Origin: Morella rubra
Lineage: Eukaryota > Streptophyta > Magnoliopsida > Fagales > Myricaceae
Direction: 5' to 3'
DNA length: 64,000 bases
Assembly: GCA_003952965.2 (NCBI GenBank)
Contig: RXIC02000121.1
Coordinates: forward strand, 62,001 to 126,000
Position 1 is the first letter of the stretch, and each line of letters opens with the position of its first letter. Below, in pieces: positions 34,987 to 45,159 of the stretch. Position numbers and translations under genes: made by a program. The notes below the pieces were generated by a model. That model saw nothing but the letters and a program-made list of their open reading frames with translations, did not search any database and was not told where the DNA came from.

Positions 34987-35780
34987 AGCTGCGACCAACC
35001 ACCACGACTAGTGACAAGCTGTTTCTGTCGCCGACTAAGGGTTCTGTGTTGCCGGAGCTGTCGGGGACAGTTGATGAAGCTAGCGACGCCTTGGTGCCGG
35101 ATCTGGAAGCGCCGAAGCTTGAGGATAGTTCGCAGCTCGTCGGCGCTCTGGTCTCTTCAGAGCCCAAAGTCTGGGCGTCACCGGAGCAGTCTGGAGGCTC
35201 GAACAGTCTGGAAGTTGCTGGGTTGTCTTGTGGGGGTGCAGATTTGTGTAGTTTGGGGCAGTGTGGGCTTGTTGGATATGGTGGGTTGGCTGTTTCTGTG
35301 AAACGTGGGGCCCCTATTGCTTGCTGTGATGATCGTTTTGATGAAGGGGTGATGGTGGAACATGGAGGCAGTCAGTTGGGAGTGTGTCATGGATCTAGCA
35401 GTATATTGGAGGATTTGTCCGTGAGGAATAGTGGCAAAGACGGGGAGTTCTTAAGGGTGGGTAGTGGTAGTGGGGGATCTATTTGGGATCCGTTGCAGAT
35501 TTGTTACCCGCTGTTTGGGAGGGGCGTTCCCTCAAACTGGGTGCTGCAAATGGTGTCTTCTTTTCGTCACATGGTGGGTGTTTCTTGTGAGCGTTATGAG
35601 TGTGAATTGATGGATCTGTTTGTAGCTTTGGAGAGATATAGGGGTTCTGTGGGTAGCAAACCTACTAATCGGTCGGGGGGCAAGATGATGAGGGAATTGA
35701 AGGGCTTAAAGTCCAGTGTTAATTATGAGGGAGGGGAGGTTTCGGCTCAACGTAATAGGCATGGAGGGAGGGCTCTTTAG

Positions 35781-36269
35781 TTGTTAATGAATCCTAGATT
35801 TCTCAGTTGGAATGTGAGGGGCCTGAATGATAGGGTGAAGTGTAGCAAGGTTGGTAATCTAGTTAGGGGTTGGAAACCAGTTGTCGTCTGTCTTCAGGAG
35901 ACTAAACTGGAGTTGATTTCTCGGGCTGTGGTGCGAAGTCTGTGGGGTGGCCCACATGTGAGATGGTGTAGTTCGCCTGCAGAGGGGGCGTCGGGGGGGA
36001 TATTGATTTTGTGGGATTCTCGGGTGTTAGAGATGGAGGAGGTGTGTGTGGGGTGTTGTTCTCTATCGGTGGTTTTCCATAATATTGATGGTGGTGCTAG
36101 ATGGGTGTTCTCTGGTGTGTATGGTCCTAATGATGTCAGTAGGAGGAGACTTTTATGGGATGAGTTGGCGGGTGTCATCTCATGGTGGGATGTTCCGTGG
36201 TGTATTGGGGGCGACTTTAATATTACTAGGTTCCCTAGAGAGGTTCGGAGGGGTTCTTCAGTTGGCTAG
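35781..36269 (+). CDS. LINE ORF2 N-terminal apurinic endonuclease domain, truncated
   Basis: The 162-codon frame starts with FLSWNVRGLND, followed by VVCLQETKLE, a GGILILWDS block and GGDFNITR. These are the successive catalytic motifs of the exonuclease/endonuclease/phosphatase fold of L1 elements. After GGDFN the frame breaks. Further endonuclease-like fragments (for example DHFPV at about 36,430-36,450) follow in other frames, then the 3' UTR. No reverse-transcriptase motif was found downstream, so the element is dead. Confidence 0.8.
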   Translation: MLMNPRFLSWNVRGLNDRVKCSKVGNLVRGWKPVVVCLQETKLELISRAVVRSLWGGPHVRWCSSPAEGASGGILILWDSRVLEMEEVCVGCCSLSVVFHNIDGGARWVFSGVYGPNDVSRRRLLWDELAGVISWWDVPWCIGGDFNITRFPREVRRGSSVG

Positions 36270-36890
36270 TGAGGTGGATTGGTTGGGTGGGTGGGAGAGA
36301 GCAGTTCTGGCTATTGGGTTGTTGTTCAGTTGGTGGTGGGACAATTGGTCCAAATATCCTCTAGATCTATTGATCGTTGTTCCTTCTAAGTTTATCCCTT
36401 CCCGAATATTATGAGAGGTTACCTCGGTGTATGACCATTTCCCTGTTGTTGGAGGATGGTTGGCCTTTAGAAGAAACCAAAACTGGAGAGAGAACTGGAG
36501 ATGAGATAAGGGGTGGACTAATATGAGGTTGGTTCCCTTTCTTTGTCTGCTGTTGTAAGAAGGCGCTGAAAGATGATCCTATTTGGAAGGTTGACCGTTT
36601 CATGCAGTGGCCTATTGGGCGGACGTAATAGCATGTTTGAGGATTCTGCTTTTCTTACTGGAAATGATCCCTTCATGCATTTGGGGGTAATAGTGTTTTG
36701 TTAAATTTTGCCCTTTTTTATTGGGCTAATGCTATGTTAGCAGGCCCTTTTCTAGATTTTCAGGATTTTGTTAGTTTCTTTGTTTGTATGTTTTGATTTC
36801 TGTCAGGACAATCTTTGTACTGCTCTTTCTCCTTACTTTTTTCTTAATGAATTTTACTTATGAAAAAAAAAAAAGTAAATTTCGAAGAGA

Positions 36891-37744
36891 CTATCTGGTC
36901 TACTGACTAGTCTCCCATTGAAGTTGTGATTTTTTTGCACAAGTGGTGGTTTGAACCCCGAGTATGCACCTAACCCACGCTCGTAGGGTCCCATTGCCAC
37001 TCGAGTCGGGCGGATTGTTCTTCTTTTGTTTAAACCACCGTTCTTCAAACGCATAAACTGTTTACACGTATTCAAACGGTTTAGGTAGGAAGCAGAAAAT
37101 CGATAAAAAGGTCCACCACCTGTTGGTACTATGTGGACTGCACGATGGCTGTGTATTTGGCGTTTCATCTGAGGAATATGAATAGGAAATTCAGGGCTTA
37201 CCGAGCTGATTTAGATGATTTTCAATCATATACCTTTGGTGCAATTTCTAAAATTCTTCCAAATCATTAGTGTTGGTATGAAAAACAATTAGGAAGAAAA
37301 ATTATGTCGAAATTAAATATGTAATTTAATTCCAGCTCAAATTGGAGGTTTACGCGGCGAGTAAGTTTATTTTCCTTTCTAAAGCTTTTACATAGAATTA
37401 ATATCAGATCAAATTCTTCTTCAGTATAACCTGTACTTTTCCGGCAGGTGATTTGAGTGTGAGGGCAAAGATTTCCACTCGTAAGGCAGGTTACATCCCA
37501 GAAAGGGCACAAGGAACGTGACAACATATTGAACAAGATGTAAGCTCACAACTATCTAAGTGCGTTTCATTTGGTATAAGCAAAGGAACATGACAAAATG
37601 GGCACGGTGTAGGCCACAAATTCTTCTTGCGGTTTGCAAATCCTTCTGTGATGCATGTGTTTCATGCATAAAAATAGCCAAATCCTTCTGAACGTTCTAG
37701 TGAATGAAGTGCAGCTATAAAGAGGTTGTCTAGACAACTAAAGG
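36891..37744. other. Sulfotransferase 5' flank (copy A), no gene seen
   Basis: The part from about 37,270 to 37,740 matches 47,560-48,160 upstream of the intact sulfotransferase start. No coding region is supported. Confidence 0.5.
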
Positions 37745-38035
37745 CAATTCCAAGCAAAGGCACGTCCAAGCAAGTAACACCGATATAGTATTGGCCACCA
37801 TACCAAAATCAGGCACCACATGGTTAAAAGCGTTGGCATTTGCTATTGTGAATCGAGCATTTTCCGAGCTCAAACAACCACCCTGTTATTACATCCAACC
37901 CCCATGATCTTGTGACTTTCTTGGAGTACAAGGTTTATGCAGGTGACCAGCTTCCTGAACTCTCCAACCAACCACAGCCTTGACTTTTGACACTCATATT
38001 CCATTTGCTTCCCATACCCAATTCCATCAGATGAG
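37745..38035 (+). pseudogene. Sulfotransferase pseudogene fragment
   Basis: This matches residues about 65-160 of the sulfotransferase at 48,211, including the [18 protein letters not shown] phosphosulfate-binding loop and the YKVYAGDQLP stretch. It has frameshifts (near 37,860 and 37,980), lacks the N-terminal 60 residues and stops abruptly after the IPFAS block. It belongs to the duplicated BRCT-3'/sulfotransferase block. Confidence 0.85.
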
Positions 38036-38388
38036 TATTTTGTTATAATTTCCAATCAATGCCTCTATATGGCTATAGGACAAATAGAATCCAGAAAAAA
38101 CTTTAAGGTTATGCCAAAGTGATAGCATGGTTATAAAGATCATCAACAAATTTCATAGTTATGTCATCAAAGTGGCATAACAAACGCAAGCTTAGTCTTT
38201 CAAGCAAGAAAATTTAACCATCCAATACAAATATCACATTGGCAAAACAAGTCCTTATATTCGACCCAAAAATATAATCCAAGGTAACATATTTCATAAA
38301 ACTGACAGTGCCATCAATTAACTACCAACAGAAACCATTAATATAGGGTCATCAAAACTGAGATAGGAGGTGGGGACCAAGGAGCCCA

Positions 38389-38586
38389 TCAACGCAACCT
38401 TCTTGCTTCCCTCTCAGACTCGAGCAGGGTAAGGATGTCACCTTCCCTCACGGGTCCCTTCACATTCCTCATAATGAAACGGTTCTGGTCATCCAGAAAC
38501 TTCACTCGCACTTGAGTCACCTGACCCCTCGATCCAGTCCTACCCATAACCTTCACCACAACTGCATGCTTCACTTGAGATTCCAT
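38389..38586 (-). CDS. RPS28: 40S ribosomal protein S28 (eS28), 65 aa
   Basis: The frame from ATG at 38,586 encodes a complete eS28 protein: [20 protein letters not shown] at the start and [14 protein letters not shown] at the end, the usual 65-residue length. It is a small-subunit ribosomal protein at the mRNA exit/platform side. A longer frame upstream (to 38,628) is rejected because family members start at this Met. A GTGCAG acceptor lies one base before the ATG, indicating a 5' UTR intron, which is common for plant ribosomal protein genes. The leader and promoter region lies to about 39,560. Confidence 0.95.
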   Translation of the reverse strand: MESQVKHAVVVKVMGRTGSRGQVTQVRVKFLDDQNRFIMRNVKGPVREGDILTLLESEREARRLR

Positions 38587-39560
38587 CCTGCACGGGGGAC
38601 AAATATAATTAGACCCAATAGCAGCCACCCATCAACGCTCCAAAAGGAATCCCAGGCACCCATCAACAATCCAATACCAAAAAGGGATCAGGTTCACAAA
38701 TTCCAGATTCACAACTCACAAAAAATGCAAAACTACGACTGTACATTATTCAAATTACGATGCACAAAATCAGACTTCTGTCCAATCCACAATAACAAAT
38801 TCGAAATCAGATTATATAATACACAATCTACTGAATGCACAATACACAATACAGATTATAAACAATTCAGTTCGAACACAGCAATCAGATTTCACAGTGC
38901 ACAATACAGCATTTTTTTCTGGAATTTCCTTTAAGAGGAACTTGTAAACAATTCAATGCAAGACAACAATTAGATTTATTTACTTTGAATATGTACATTT
39001 CTTAAATGGGAGGAGGACAGATTATAATATTCTGTGCAGTGAAAGACAACAATTTGATTTATATACATTCAATGCAAGACAACAATTTGTCCAGTGAAAG
39101 ATATCTCATTAGATCGAAAAAGGATTAGAGACAGATTATAATATTCACTAGATCGAGAAACGATTAGAGACAGATTATAATATTGTGAGGACTAGTTAGA
39201 TAATGTTAAGAACATAAATCCGTATTGTGGATTATAATACACAATTGACAACACAATATCCCTCCACCGAATTCTAACACACAATGCAAAAATTCTATTA
39301 GGAGTTTAGGCTACAAATTACCCGCACAAATAATAAACCCTCCACCGAGCAAATTTCAATTCAAACGAATAACCTGCAAAAAAAAAAAAGGTAGGGCTTC
39401 GAATTAGATTAACAAATACAAGTACGGACAGAAATCGGGAAAAGCGAGAGAGAGAGAGAGAGAGAGAGAGACTTTGGTGCGGCGGACGGCGACGGACGGG
39501 CAGAGCACTCGGTGAGAGAGAGAGCCTGAGAGGGAGAGGGGTGAGAGCTGAGCGGCTGAG
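38587..39560 (-). promoter_or_regulatory. RPS28 5' UTR intron, leader and probable promoter
   Basis: Read on the minus strand, a CT-rich leader with a (CT)n tract at 39,469-39,447 and the phrase AGCCCTAAC (about 39,575) precede a T-rich AG acceptor at about 39,370. A second AG acceptor abuts the ATG. AGCCCTA (telo-box-like) plus pyrimidine-rich leaders are typical of plant ribosomal protein genes. This region is duplicated twice more at 42,775-44,880. Confidence 0.55.
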
Positions 39561-40727
39561 AGTCGAAATATAGAGTTAGGGCTTCTCCAAACGGAACCTA
39601 TAGTCTTCTGTTTTTTTCCAAACGATACATATACCTTCTCCAAACGGCACCGTATAGTTTAGTTCGATTTCGAACACGCCTTCTCGTGCACATTTTTCTT
39701 CCCAGAGTGGGTCGCTCATTTAGGCTTTTAGCCGGCGGTTTGCAAAGTTAAAAAATTGTGAAAATTTTAAGAATTTTTATATACAAACTTTAATTTTGTC
39801 ACACAATTTTTTTTATCTTTTATTTATTTATTTTCGCACGGCTAACAAAAAAAATTATAAATTTATTCAAATCATCTCTTTAATTTTTCACCTACTTTCA
39901 TAAAATTTTACTTATTTTTTAACTAAACCTAATAAAATTTTAATCTCCTCATTTTTCACATCATTCCTTAAATATTTCAAAATTTTAAGTTTGAGGCAGA
40001 AACAAGTTATTTTATCAGAGCAAAGATGGAGGTTCAAACCCACAGTTCCTCCCTTCCCTGCATATTGCTGCCACCAGTAGCATACAAGTAATTCACACGC
40101 TACAATTTTTTCCTGGCCCCAGAGCATCAAGACCTTTATTTATAAATTAATTTTTATTTTATTTTATTTTATAAAATTTCCCAATTTATAATTTTGGTTT
40201 TTTTAACTTTTATGAATATTTTATTTTATTTTCATATTTTTAAGTTTTTTTAAAAAAGAAATTTTACTTTTTTATTTTTATTTTTATAAATTTATTTTAT
40301 TTGTTTTATTTTTGAAAAATAATGACTAAAAAATAATATTATTGACTAAAAATAATTTAAAATTCAAAACTAACTAACCAGACAAGGTATAGTGGCAAAA
40401 TGAAATTTAAAAATTTAAAATTAAAACCAAAACTAAAACTATGGACCAAATTAAAAACTTCCAAACAACCCTAAAGTATTTATAGTCGTTGAAATCAAAA
40501 TTTGAAGGCATGCATCCGACAGAGCGAGCACATGGACTATGCATCCCGCCAAATGGAGGTCGAATAAATATTTATTTCTTGAATCTATGGTAGATGCGAA
40601 TATAAATAATAATAAATAAATAAAAGATTAATAGCCGGATACGACGCTGATGAGATTTTTCTTTTATTGGTAGCAGGTAAGACTGTTCATAATAAAAGCT
40701 AAAAGCGAAGGCGGAACTTAATTTCTT
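39561..40727. other. AT-rich intergenic DNA, no gene seen
   Basis: This is low-complexity AT-rich sequence (39,730-40,450), probably decayed transposon or MITE material. No coding region is supported. Confidence 0.5.
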
Positions 40728-41104
40728 GGGAAAAATACACTTTTCACCACAAACTACCGGAGTAGTGACACATTGCACCCCAAACTACCATCTTTAAGAC
40801 ATTGCACCCTCAAACTACCAATTTTATACATTTTGCACCCTAAACTACCCACTTTGACACATTACACCCTCCAACTACTAATATTAAACACTTTGCACCC
40901 TCCATTTGACAATAATACCCTTGAAAAATTAATGAATTGACAACAATATCTAAGGGCATTATCGTCATTTTAGTTTGAAAATTTGATAAAGGGTGCAAAG
41001 TGTTAAAAATTGGTAGTTAAAGGGTGCAATGTGTCAAAATTGGTAGTTTAGGGTGCAAAGTGTAAAATATATGGTAGTTCGTGGGTGAAAAGTGTATTTT
41101 CCCC
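40728..41104. mobile_element. MULE-type MITE, 377 bp, with 9-bp target-site duplication
   Basis: The 9-mer TAATTTCTT flanks both ends (40,719-40,727 and 41,105-41,113). The termini are inverted repeats of about 30 bases reading GGGAAAATACACTTTTCACC with minor differences. The interior contains four to five spaced copies of a CACCCTAAACTACC-like motif in the left half and their complement (GGTAGTTTAGGGTG) in the right half, so the element could fold into a long hairpin. A decayed relative lies at 45,705-46,093. Confidence 0.85.
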
Positions 41105-41858
41105 TAATTTCTTTCTTGCAGCCGATATAGACCCAACTACACTGTCCATCTTCTGTTTGAGCGCTAGAAGCTATCTACGAGCCACGAGGAATCAAATCTA
41201 TATATCTTTTCTTAATGATAATAATATTGGTTGCTTCAATTTTATCGGATGTCCCCGAAGGGACATAATAATATTGCTTGCAGTTTCCGAAGGGAAAAGT
41301 TTCCTCAGGACAAAAAACAAATCAGGGCTAAAAGTGATAGAAAACTCGAAGACAAAAATAGTTATTAACCTTTTGATAAATAAAGACGCCTCAAAAGGCA
41401 TATATATATATAATAGAATATAGTAATTCTTTAAAAGCTATTCTTCCCAACTGGGTTTCTACGTATCCATTTTTTGCTACGGCTCAATGGGCTTCTTTTA
41501 ATGTTACAAGGCGCTGACTTAATTCAGTAACTAACTAAACAGGCTGAATTCCCTCGGCCTATCTGCTCGAGGGAAAGCTTTATGCCTTTCAGTGACGAAA
41601 AGGAGAATTTCTGAAGACTTGTTCCACATACACCGAGTCACATTCTGTCTTCCTCTTCTTCTTTATTCGGTCTAGATCTATATCTATGGCTAATAGAAAG
41701 AACACAAGGACCATTCAGCGAAGCTAGGAAAAGTTTACCAAAACTCCTTCTGTGAAGTGTTTTATCCTATGTTAATGCCTCTTCATTTTAAGAGACCCAA
41801 ACATTAAAAATGACACCTCTAAAGCATCCTATTCAAATAGGCAAGCGGAAAAATAAAC
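41105..41858. other. Intergenic, no gene seen
   Basis: No supported coding region. A short (AT)n tract lies near 41,401. The 3' flank of the MADS gene occupies the last 100 bases. Confidence 0.5.
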
Positions 41859-42539
41859 TCAAATATTATGATCTTGTCCAAACCCAAAACCATGGCTACC
41901 ACAAAAGCCACTACCTTCACCATTAGCCCACTCCCAGTCCACAAAATCATCCCCTAAAGGTACATGATTGCCCACCCTGAACCCCATTTCCATTACAGAC
42001 ATCAAAGGGCTACTACTCCTTATCATCAACTCATCCACCCTCACCCCTACCTTCCTGCGCACCTCTTTCAGAGCCCACATATACTGTTGCAACTCCTCCA
42101 ACCCCATATTCTCCTCCAGTGGCTCGTCCCACCAAAACCTTAGTTCTTTCCCATTGGCCTCCTGCTTCTTCTTTGCCTCCTCAATCTCCGCAAGGCGCTT
42201 CTTCTCCACTTCTAATTCCTTCTGAGCTTGGGCATATTGCGTGTTGAACTCATGCACGGATACAAACTTTTGGAACGGTTCGGCGAGGGTGCATCCACTG
42301 ACATAGCGATTGATGACGGTCTCGACATTGGGGTGTCCGAAGCCGAACATCTTGCCTTTATCATTCAATGTAAGGATGGCTACTTCAGCGCCGCACAGGA
42401 CACACAGCTCGGCGGCTTTCTTGAAGAGGCCCGCACGGCGTTTTGAGAGGGTAACCTGTTGCCTGCTACCAACTAGTCTCTTCATCTCAATCCTCTGTCG
42501 GCCCTTGGTTTTCTTGGTCACCTCCTTCGGCTTAACCAT
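41859..42539 (-). CDS. Type I (M-alpha) MADS-box transcription factor, AGL61/AGL62-like, 226 aa
   Basis: This is a single-exon frame, as usual for type I MADS genes. The MADS domain lies at residues about 12-72: KGRQRIEMKRL, then QVTLSKRRAGLFKKAAELC and LCGAEVAILTL. A FGHPNVETVINRY segment characteristic of the AGL62/AGL61 clade follows. Residues about 100-130 are charged and probably coiled-coil (QKELEVEKKRLAEIEEA). The family binds CArG-like DNA as dimers, and AGL61/AGL62 act in central-cell and endosperm development; a role here is inferred only. No lesion is seen. A shredded second copy of the N-terminal half lies at 43,246-43,545. Confidence 0.92.
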   Translation of the reverse strand: MVKPKEVTKKTKGRQRIEMKRLVGSRQQVTLSKRRAGLFKKAAELCVLCGAEVAILTLNDKGKMFGFGHPNVETVINRYVSGCTLAEPFQKFVSVHEFNTQYAQAQKELEVEKKRLAEIEEAKKKQEANGKELRFWWDEPLEENMGLEELQQYMWALKEVRRKVGVRVDELMIRSSSPLMSVMEMGFRVGNHVPLGDDFVDWEWANGEGSGFCGSHGFGFGQDHNI

Positions 42540-44880
42540 GGCTGCTTACCCTAAAGCAGAAAAAGCCAAAGAGTTTGTTAAAGAAGAGAGGAATGCATGT
42601 AAAGGTTTATTTATATATGGAAGTTCCTTGGTCTAAGGGTTAAATTATTGCATGGCAATGATTCTAATTAGTCCAAAATCTGCATATATCATTATGCCAA
42701 TTCAGTTATAAATCTAGACGAACATATGATGAAGTGAGTGATTTTGTAAGTATAGCCTAAACTTTAAATCAGATTTCTGTCCAATTCACAATAACAAATT
42801 CGAAATCAGATTATATAATACACAATCCACTGAATGCACAATACACAATACAGCTTATAAACAATTTAGCTCGAACACAGCAATCAGATCTACAATGCAC
42901 AATACGCATTTTTTCTGGAATTTCCTTTTAGAGGAACTTGTAAACAATTCAATGCAAGACAACAATTTGATTTATTTACTTTGAATATGTACATTTCTTA
43001 AATGGGAGGAGGACAGATTATAATATTCTGTGCAGTGAAAGACAACAATTTGATTTATATACATTCAATGCAAGACAACAATTTGTCCAGTGAAAGATAT
43101 CTCACTAGATCGAAAAAGGATTAGAGACAGATTATAATATTAACTAGATCGAGAAAAGATTAGAGACAGATTATAATATTGTGAGGACTAATTAGATAAT
43201 GTTAAGAACATAAATCCGTATTGTGGATTACAATACACAATTGAGGCCCGCACACAATGCTTTGAATAGCTTAACCTGGCCTTACCGCACAATAAGAAAA
43301 ACCCAAATCTCCGCAAGTTCTGTTGGGCATATTGCGTGTTGAACTCCAACATTCTGGAACGGTTCGCGAATCCACTGACATAGCGATATGACCGTCTCAA
43401 CATTGGTTCCGAAGCCGAACATCTGCCTTTATCATTCAATAAGGATGGCTACTTCAACAGGACACACAGCTCGGCGCTTGAAGAGGCTTTGACCTAAACT
43501 AGTCTCTTCATGTCGACCTCCTTCGGCTTAACCATGACCCTAAAGCCCAAAGAGTTTGTTAAAGAAGAGAGGAATGCATGTAAAGGTTTATTTATATATG
43601 GAAGTTCCTTGGTCTAAGGGTTAAATTATTGCATGGCAATGATTCTAATTAGTCCAAAATCTGCATATATCATTATGCCAATTCCGTTATAAATCTAGAC
43701 GAACATATGATGAAGTGAGTGATTTTGTAAGTATAGCCTAAACTTTAAATCAGATTTCTGTCCAATTCACAATAACAAATTCGAAATCAGATTATATAAT
43801 ACACAATCCACTGAATGCACAATACACAATACAGCTTATAAACAATTTAGCTCGAACACAGCAATCAGATCTACAATGCACAATACAGCATTTTTTCTGG
43901 AATTTCCTTTTAGAGGAACTTGTAAACAATTCAATGCAAGACAACAATTTGATTTATTTACTTTGAATATGTACATTTCTTAAATGGGAGGAGGACAGAT
44001 TATAATATTCTGTGCAGTGAAAGACAACAATTTGATTTATATACATTCAATGCAAGACAACAATTTGTCCAGTGAAAGATATCTCACTAGATCGAAAAAG
44101 GATTAGAGACAGATTATAATATTAACTAGATCGAGAAAAGATTAGAGACAGATTATAATATTGTGAGGACTAATTAGATAATGTTAAGAACATAAATCCG
44201 TATTGTGGATTACAATACACAATTGACAACACAATATCCCTACACCGAATTCTAACACACAATGCAAAAATTCCAATAGGGGTTTAAAAACTTCAAATTA
44301 ACCGCACAGATAATAAACCCTCCACCGAGCAAATTTCAATTCAAACGAATAACGTGCAAAAAAAGAAAAATAGGGCTTCGAATCAGATTAACAAATACAA
44401 GTATGGACAGAAATCGGGAAAAGCAGAGAGAGAGAGAGAGAGAGAGAGAGACTTGGTGCGGCGGACGGGCAGAGCACTCGGTGAGAGAGAGAAAGAGCCC
44501 GAGAGGGAGAGGGGTGAGAGCTGAGCGGCTGAGAGTCGAAATAGAGAGTTAGGGCTTCATCACGTGAATGAGGGGAAGAAAAAACAGGATCCGAAAGGTT
44601 AATCCGATGTGCTCTGTTACCATGAGAAGGTTCTCTGCAACACCCTGGAACGTGGGTGAGTATTCTACGTTTATAATCACAGAATATAATTACATATCAA
44701 TTACACCTCAATTAGAGGATTAAATAATGGAAACGAAATCTCCTAAAATTAAGGTAATCAACTACAATCAAGGGTCAATGGGTCTATATATGGGAAGCCT
44801 TAGAAATGTATATTTTAGCTCGATTTCGAACACAGCTTCTTCTCGTGCACAATTTTTCTTCCTAGAGTGGGTCGTTGATT
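42540..44880. repeat. Repeated RPS28-upstream and MADS-upstream blocks
   Basis: Block 42,556-43,243 and block 43,541-44,226 are nearly identical and in direct orientation. Each holds the MADS 5' flank followed by sequence homologous to 38,760-39,240 (RPS28 intron and leader side). The second block continues to about 44,550 with the RPS28 leader, the (GA)n tract (44,427-44,451) and the CTGAGAGTCGAAAT motif, then a unique insert (44,560-44,800), then more RPS28 promoter-like sequence to 44,880. No S28 coding sequence is included. Identity between the two inner blocks is so high that an assembly duplication must be considered. Confidence 0.7.
43246..43545 (-). pseudogene. Shredded fragment of the MADS gene
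   Basis: This matches 42,175-42,545 of the MADS gene from the coiled-coil region back to the ATG, but with more than ten small deletions scattered through 300 bases. The flanking repeat blocks remain almost identical. Such a concentration of indels between perfect flanks is unlike ordinary pseudogene decay. Confidence 0.75.
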
Positions 44881-45159
44881 TAGCCCTTTGCAGAGTTAAA
44901 AATTGCGAAATTTTAACAATTTTTACCAACATCAAGTTTTTCACATAATTTTTATTAATTTTTTATTTACACATCAAGGCTCATATAAAAAATTCAAATT
45001 CAAAATCAACTATCTTCTTATTAAATCATCTATTTTCATAATTTTTTTTTAATTCATCTCTTTTTACAGTAATAAACATAAAAAATTTATTGCTCAAAAT
45101 TTTAAATTTACAAACGTGTATTAAACTGAGAGTCCCGTGGCCATCTTTTCTTGGTAAGG
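44881..45159. other. AT-rich spacer, no gene seen
   Basis: Low-complexity AT-rich sequence without coding potential lies between the RPS28-derived block and the BRCT-derived block. Confidence 0.5.

Larger units (their letters stand above)
33798..36873 (+). mobile_element. L1-type LINE with 17-bp target-site duplication, lacking reverse transcriptase
   Basis: The 17-base sequence AGTAAATTTCGAAGAGA occurs at 33,781-33,797 and again at 36,874-36,890, directly after a poly(A) tail (36,863-36,873). Between them lie an ORF1-like region, the start of an endonuclease domain and a 3' UTR, but no reverse transcriptase. At about 3.1 kb it is roughly half the length of a full plant L1, so most of ORF2 has been deleted internally. 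GC content is visibly higher than in the surrounding DNA. Confidence 0.85.

Noticed and set aside
34920-35780. Independent 286-codon host gene
   Set aside because: It lies inside the LINE between ORF1 and the endonuclease, overlaps ORF1 and most likely continues ORF1 after a frameshift.
38389-38628. 79-residue version of S28 with an N-terminal extension
   Set aside because: The family starts at the internal Met, and an intron acceptor sits one base before it.
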